The position numbers and the translations under genes are program-made. From NCBI GenBank assembly GCA_021792135.1, contig JAJYVF010000026.1, forward strand, positions 1 through 64,000: 64,000 nt of DNA. The letters are read 5' to 3'. This DNA is from Acidobacteriota bacterium (GTDB lineage Bacteria > Acidobacteriota > Terriglobia > Terriglobales > Acidobacteriaceae). This document shows positions 60,131-64,000 of this stretch, piece after piece (positions within the stretch are counted from its first letter, which is position 1; every line of letters starts with the position of its first letter). A model generated the notes under the pieces. The model searched no databases. It had not been told where the DNA came from and saw only the letters and a list, made by a program, of their open reading frames with translations.

Positions 60131-60799
60131 ATGAACCGCATCGCCCTCATCGCCGCCTTTCCCGGGGAGCTGAAGCCTCTGGTGCAGGGCTGGGAGCGCC
60201 GCGGCGGGCTTTTCGTCGGGCACATCGGCCCGCATGAAGCCATTGCCGCCGCCGCCGGCATGGGAGCCGACGCTGCCGTGCGCGCCTGCGAGGCCGTGCG
60301 CGCCCAGGGCGGCGTCGATACGCTGATTTCCATGGGCTGGGCCGGATCGCTCTCCTGCGGCCTCAGGCCTCCCGATGCCGTCGCGGTGCGCGAGGTGGTC
60401 GACGCAGCGAGCGGCGAGCGATTCGCGACTGGCTCTGCCCAGGGGCAACGCCTCGTCACGCTCAATCACGTCGCAGCCGCCCCCGAAAAGCGGCGTCTCG
60501 CGGAGAAATACCAGGCCGCGCTGGTCGACATGGAAGCCGGAGCCGTGGCGCAATTCGCCCGTACCAGGGGGTTTAGCTTCTACTGCTTCAAGGGCATCAC
60601 CGACGGACCGAATGACAAGCTGCCCGACTTCGCCCGCTTCACCGGCGCCGACAGCCAGCTGCGCATGGGCAGCTTTCTCCTCTGGTCGCTGCTCCATCCG
60701 CAATCCTGGTCGGTGCTGGGCCGGCTGGGAAAAAACAGCCGCGAAGCCGCCGCGCGGCTGGCAGAGATGGTGCCGCGCTGCCTGGCGGATCAACCATAG
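60131..60799 (+). CDS. hpnG: Hopanoid-associated phosphorylase HpnG
   Basis: HpnG removes adenine from adenosylhopane to give ribosylhopane (or its phosphate) during side-chain synthesis. The 222-residue product has the nucleoside phosphorylase fold: MNRIALIAAFPGELKPL, GPHEAIAAAAGMGADAA, LISMGWAGSLS, and the substrate-binding VDMEAGAVAQFA, followed by CFKGITDGPND. It is upstream of two dehydrogenase genes and hpnC on the same strand. Confidence 0.88.
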   Translation: MNRIALIAAFPGELKPLVQGWERRGGLFVGHIGPHEAIAAAAGMGADAAVRACEAVRAQGGVDTLISMGWAGSLSCGLRPPDAVAVREVVDAASGERFATGSAQGQRLVTLNHVAAAPEKRRLAEKYQAALVDMEAGAVAQFARTRGFSFYCFKGITDGPNDKLPDFARFTGADSQLRMGSFLLWSLLHPQSWSVLGRLGKNSREAAARLAEMVPRCLADQP

Positions 60800-60817
60800 A
60801 TTATGCTCGGAGTAGTC

Positions 60818-61924
60818 ATGGCCACAGCCCTCCGCAGTCAGCTTCAGCAGCAGAGCACCATCCCCGCCACCATGCGCGCTGCCGTCTATCGCGGCATCAA
60901 CGATGTGCGGGTGGAAACCGTCCCTGTCCCGTCGATCGGCCCCGGCGAGGTGCTGATTCGCGTCGAGTGCTGCGGAGTCTGCGGCACCGACCTCAAGAAG
61001 ATCCACACCGGCTCGCACTCCGCACCCCGCATCTTCGGTCATGAGACCGCAGGCGTGATCGCGGCCGCCGGCGAAGGCGTGCGCTCCTTCGCTGTGGGCG
61101 ACCGCGTCATGGTCTTTCACCACATCCCCTGCGGGGACTGCTACTACTGTCGCAAAAAGACCTTTGCCCAGTGCAATGACTATAAGCGCGTCGGCTGCAC
61201 CGCGGGCTTCGAACCCTCCGGCGGCGGCTTTGCCGAGTACGTCCGCGTGATGCCGTGGATCGTCAGGCGCGGCGGCCTGATCCATATACCCGACGATGTT
61301 CCCTTCGAACAGGCCGCTTTCGTCGAGCCGGTGAACACCTGCCTCAAGGGCATTCGCAGCCTCAATGTCGCTCCCGACGAAACCGTGCTGGTTATCGGCC
61401 AGGGGCCCATCGGCATCCTGCTCGCAGCTCTCGCTTCGCGCACAGGAGCCAGCGTGCTCACCTCCGACCTCTATCCCGAGCGCCACGCGATGGCCGCTAC
61501 GTACGGCCTGCATCGCCCCATCGACGCCGGGAAAGAAGATGTGGTCGCGGCAGCCCACGCCGCCACCGAGGGCCGCGGCGCCGATGCGGTCGTCGTGGCG
61601 GTCGGCAGCAACGGCCTCATCCGCACCGCCATGGACGCCGTCCGGCCCGGAGGCCGCGTGCTGCTCTTTGCGGCAACCCAGCGCGGGGAGGCCGTCTTCG
61701 ACCCGGCGGCGGTCTGCATGGACGAAAAGTTCCTTGTGGGCTCCTACAGCTCCTCCATCGACATTCAGGACGAAGTCGCCGGCCTCGTTTTCGGCGGTTA
61801 TCGCAACGGCTTCGACCTCACGCGCCTCATTTCCCATCGATTTCCGCTGGAGCAAGCCGTGGAGGCCATTCGGGTTGCGTCCGCGCCCTGCGCCACATCG
61901 ATGAAAATCTTCATCCATCCGTAA
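60818..61924 (+). CDS. Zinc-dependent medium-chain dehydrogenase
   Basis: From the ATG at 60818 (GGAG five bases upstream; ATG 60803 less likely) the 368-residue enzyme has catalytic-zinc ligands in GVCGTDLKK, GHETAG and VEPVNTC. The four structural-zinc cysteines are in CGDCYYCRKKTFAQC, and the NAD(P)-binding VIGQGPIGILLAALA is intact. It is of the sorbitol/threonine dehydrogenase type, which acts on polyols and aldoses. It lies between hpnG and a second dehydrogenase gene ahead of hpnC. That position suggests a role in the hopanoid side chain, but this is inference. Confidence 0.88.
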   Translation: MATALRSQLQQQSTIPATMRAAVYRGINDVRVETVPVPSIGPGEVLIRVECCGVCGTDLKKIHTGSHSAPRIFGHETAGVIAAAGEGVRSFAVGDRVMVFHHIPCGDCYYCRKKTFAQCNDYKRVGCTAGFEPSGGGFAEYVRVMPWIVRRGGLIHIPDDVPFEQAAFVEPVNTCLKGIRSLNVAPDETVLVIGQGPIGILLAALASRTGASVLTSDLYPERHAMAATYGLHRPIDAGKEDVVAAAHAATEGRGADAVVVAVGSNGLIRTAMDAVRPGGRVLLFAATQRGEAVFDPAAVCMDEKFLVGSYSSSIDIQDEVAGLVFGGYRNGFDLTRLISHRFPLEQAVEAIRVASAPCATSMKIFIHP

Positions 61925-61952
61925 CTGCCGCACGTCTGAGAAAATAGAAGTG

Positions 61953-62996
61953 ATGGCAGCGCAAATGACAGCCGCCGTGCTGCACGGCCGCGAAGACCTG
62001 CGTATCGAGCAGGTGCCCATGCCCAGGGCCGGGCCGGGTGAAATGATTATCCGCGTCGCCGCCGCTCTCACCTGCGGAACGGATCTGAAGATCTACCGCC
62101 GCGGCTATCACGCGCGCATGCTCAAACCCCCGATTGCTTTCGGTCATGAGCTGGCCGGCACGGTCTACGAAGTGGGCAGGGGCGTCAGCCCGTTCCGTGC
62201 TGGCGACCGTGTCGTGGCGCTCAACTCCGCGCCCTGCGGCCAGTGTTATTTTTGCCGGCGCGATCAGGAGAACCTCTGCGACGATCTCCTCTTCAATAAC
62301 GGCGCCTATGCCGAATATCTGCGGGTTCCGGCGCGCATCGTCGCCAGGAACACCCTGCTGATTCCCGACGGCATTCCCCTGGAACACGCCGCCATGACCG
62401 AACCGCTGGCCTGCGTCGTGCGCGGCCTCGACGAGTGCCAGGCTCGGGGCGGCGATACCGTTGCCGTCATTGGAGCAGGGCCCATCGGACTGATGTTCAT
62501 GCACGTTGCCCATCTGGCCGGCCTCCATGTCATCGCCGTCGTCAAGCATGACGAGCAGGTGGCCGCCGCCCGTACCTTCGGCGCATCCAGCGTGGTGAAG
62601 ATCACCGCCGTCCCCGATCCCGTTGCCGCGGTTCGCGCCCTCACCCCGGGCAGCCGTGGCGTGGACCTTGCCATCGAAGCCGTCGCCATTCCCCAGACCT
62701 GGCAGTGGGCCGTGGAGATGGTGCGCAAGGGCGGCACGGTCAACTTCTTCGGCGGATGCGCCGCCGGCACCAAAGTGGAGCTCGATACGAATCGCCTGCA
62801 CTACAGCAGCATCACCCTGCGCGCCAGTTTCCATCACACGCCCGCGGCCGCGCGCCGGGCCTTCGATCTGATCGTCAGCGGCCGCTTCCGCTGCAGCGAG
62901 ACTATCACCGGCCGCGCGCCGCTCACAGATCTGGTGCAGGTATTTCACCGGCTCGTGCAGGGCACCGGCGACATCAAGACAGCTATCATTCCCTGA
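61953..62996 (+). CDS. Zinc-dependent medium-chain dehydrogenase
   Basis: The 347-residue enzyme (ATG 61953, with a GTG one codon earlier) has TCGTDLKIY, GHELAG and TEPLACV for catalytic zinc. CGQCYFCRRDQENLC serves structural zinc and VIGAGPIGLMFMHVAHLAG binds cofactor. It is a distinct paralogue of the preceding dehydrogenase, not a recent duplicate. The order hpnG, dehydrogenase, dehydrogenase, hpnC with 28 and 15 base gaps on this side argues for one transcript. Substrate unproven. Confidence 0.88.
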   Translation: MAAQMTAAVLHGREDLRIEQVPMPRAGPGEMIIRVAAALTCGTDLKIYRRGYHARMLKPPIAFGHELAGTVYEVGRGVSPFRAGDRVVALNSAPCGQCYFCRRDQENLCDDLLFNNGAYAEYLRVPARIVARNTLLIPDGIPLEHAAMTEPLACVVRGLDECQARGGDTVAVIGAGPIGLMFMHVAHLAGLHVIAVVKHDEQVAAARTFGASSVVKITAVPDPVAAVRALTPGSRGVDLAIEAVAIPQTWQWAVEMVRKGGTVNFFGGCAAGTKVELDTNRLHYSSITLRASFHHTPAAARRAFDLIVSGRFRCSETITGRAPLTDLVQVFHRLVQGTGDIKTAIIP

Positions 62997-63011
62997 AAGA
63001 GCGGCCCCACG

Positions 63012-63956
63012 ATGGTAACGACCCCACAACAGGATCGCATCGAGCGCGGATGGGCCGCCCTGCCGCCCGAGTACCGCATCCCGGAGAGAGCGCCGGCTCT
63101 CGAGGAAGCGCGCGACTGGTGCCGCCGCCTGGCCGAGTCGCACTATGAGAATTTCCACGTGGCTTCCTGGTTTCTCCCCAGGCGCCTGCGGCCCCACTTC
63201 CACAGCATCTACGCCTACTGCCGCGTCTCGGACGATCTGGGCGATGAAGTTGGCGATCCGGATCTCTCCCTGGCCCTGCTCGATCTCTGGGGCGCCGAGC
63301 TGGACGCCTGCTATCGCGGCGAGGCTCGCCATCCCGTCTTTGTGGCGCTGGCGGAAACCATCCGCGCCTGCAACATTCCCCAAGAGCCCTTCGCCGATCT
63401 GCTCGTCGCCTTTCGTCAGGACCAGACCGTAAACCGTTTCCCCACGATGGCTGACCTGCTCGGCTACTGCCGCTATTCGGCGAATCCGGTGGGCCGCATC
63501 GTGCTCTATGCCTGCGGCTATCGCGACGCGGAGCGCTTCGCGCTTTCCGACCAGACCTGCTCCGCCCTGCAACTCGCCAACTTCTGGCAGGATGTCGCCG
63601 TCGATTACGGCAAAGGGCGCATTTACCTGCCGATCGAGGACATGCAGCGCTTCGGCGTGGACGAGCAGACCATAGCCGCCCGGCGCTTTACGCCGCAGTT
63701 CCGCGAACTGATGGGCCTCGAGGTCGATCACGCGCGACGCATGTTCCATGCCGGCCTGCCTCTGGTCGGCATGGTGGACCGCGAGCTGGCCGTCGATCTC
63801 GACCTCTTCTCCCGCGGTGGCCTCGAGATTCTGCGTGCCATCGAGCGGCAAGACTACAACGTGCTGCGTGCGCGGCCGGCCATCTCGAAGCCGCGCAAGG
63901 CGGCGCTGCTGGTGCGCGCGCTGGCGCGCAGGCTCTTTGCGGGGAACCCCGCTTGA
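63012..63956 (+). CDS. hpnC: Squalene synthase HpnC
   Basis: HpnC converts presqualene diphosphate to hydroxysqualene, a step in squalene formation for hopanoids. The 314-residue trans-isoprenyl synthase has both Asp-rich motifs: DDLGDE (residues 74-79) and QDVAVD (193-198, D194 and D198). It also has YCRYSANPVGR and the family N-terminus with HYENFHVASWFLPRRLRPHF. The stop overlaps a TTG that opens the next frame. HpnC is distinguished from HpnD by the YENF/HVAS region. Confidence 0.92.
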   Translation: MVTTPQQDRIERGWAALPPEYRIPERAPALEEARDWCRRLAESHYENFHVASWFLPRRLRPHFHSIYAYCRVSDDLGDEVGDPDLSLALLDLWGAELDACYRGEARHPVFVALAETIRACNIPQEPFADLLVAFRQDQTVNRFPTMADLLGYCRYSANPVGRIVLYACGYRDAERFALSDQTCSALQLANFWQDVAVDYGKGRIYLPIEDMQRFGVDEQTIAARRFTPQFRELMGLEVDHARRMFHAGLPLVGMVDRELAVDLDLFSRGGLEILRAIERQDYNVLRARPAISKPRKAALLVRALARRLFAGNPA

Positions 63957-64000
63957 GCGTTGCCGACAACCGCGCCGAACCGGCGCAGGCTGAGAATCCA
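63953..64000 (+). CDS. hpnD: Start of next gene, probably hpnD (partial)
   Basis: A TTG at 63953 overlaps the hpnC stop (TTGA) and opens a frame that stays open to the window edge, encoding MSVADNRAEPAQAENP. In hopanoid loci hpnC is normally followed by hpnD, the presqualene diphosphate synthase, and the overlap fits translational coupling. Sixteen codons are too few to identify the protein. Confidence 0.4.
   Translation, partial: MSVADNRAEPAQAENP

Noticed and set aside
60116-62071. Long minus-strand frame opposite hpnG and the first dehydrogenase
   Set aside because: It is the reverse reading of GC-rich coding sequence and lacks any recognisable domain. Both plus-strand genes have complete motifs.
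1-64000. tRNA, rRNA, CRISPR arrays, insertion sequences, prophage
   Set aside because: I looked for cloverleaf-like segments, regular short direct repeats with spacers, transposase motifs and phage structural genes and found none I could support.

Overview
The window is GC-rich, densely coded and entirely chromosomal in character. It most probably comes from an acidobacterium of the Terriglobia/Acidobacteriaceae type. The evidence is three large duplicated orphan permeases of the ADOP family linked to PadR regulators, two VWFA-related secreted proteins of the kind abundant in acidobacteria, a BON/glycine-zipper lipoprotein, Tat-exported Gfo/Idh/MocA and DUF1080 proteins, and a hopanoid locus. 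I saw no rRNA, tRNA, CRISPR array, insertion sequence or phage gene.

Layout. Bases 1-7.4 kb (minus strand) hold the translation/transcription operon rimP-nusA-infB. It has a good promoter, a leader with an intrinsic terminator ahead of rimP, and a second terminator after infB. A YtxH and DUF948 envelope pair lies upstream. At 7.7-12.3 kb are a BON lipoprotein and a tightly overlapping cell-wall operon: DUF1015, N-acetylmuramoyl-L-alanine amidase, GerMN protein, murI. At 12.5-20.8 kb are two overlapping VWFA genes, a membrane diguanylate cyclase, a cysteine-synthase-like enzyme, a sugar O-acetyltransferase, a DUF1080 protein and a Tat-exported oxidoreductase. At 20.8-27.6 kb are a padR-ADOP pair, yvcK, rlmN and an M16 peptidase. 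At 27.6-34.8 kb is a seven-gene minus-strand run: surA-like, yhaM-like, EVE, aroC, def, fmt, rsmB. At 35-39 kb are a transmembrane Ser/Thr kinase, a beta-lactamase-fold protein, a DUF985 cupin and an SRAP gene. At 39.2-45.1 kb is a padR-ADOP-ADOP cassette whose far side carries a remnant of a second SRAP gene. At 45.1-55.9 kb are a DinG-type helicase, msrQ-msrP, a hydratase, a carboxylesterase, secreted proteins, uppS, a zinc-ribbon XRE regulator and an HD protein. At 56-64 kb are an acyl-CoA ligase, hemQ and the hopanoid genes hpnA, hpnG, two zinc dehydrogenases, hpnC and the first codons of the next gene (probably hpnD). A broken mazF lies antisense between hpnA and hpnG.

Functional themes are translation and protein start-up (rimP, nusA, infB, fmt, def, rsmB, rlmN), envelope construction (murI, amidase, uppS, SurA-like chaperone, hopanoids, ADOP permeases) and periplasmic quality control (MsrPQ, Tat proteins). 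The most interesting non-coding signals are the attenuator-like leader of rimP-nusA-infB and the operator/promoter dyads in front of both padR genes. The most interesting biochemical lead is the pair of zinc dehydrogenases in the hopanoid operon, directly after the gene that makes ribosylhopane, where a reductase to bacteriohopanetetrol would be expected. All family assignments were made by reading translated sequence; no database search was run.
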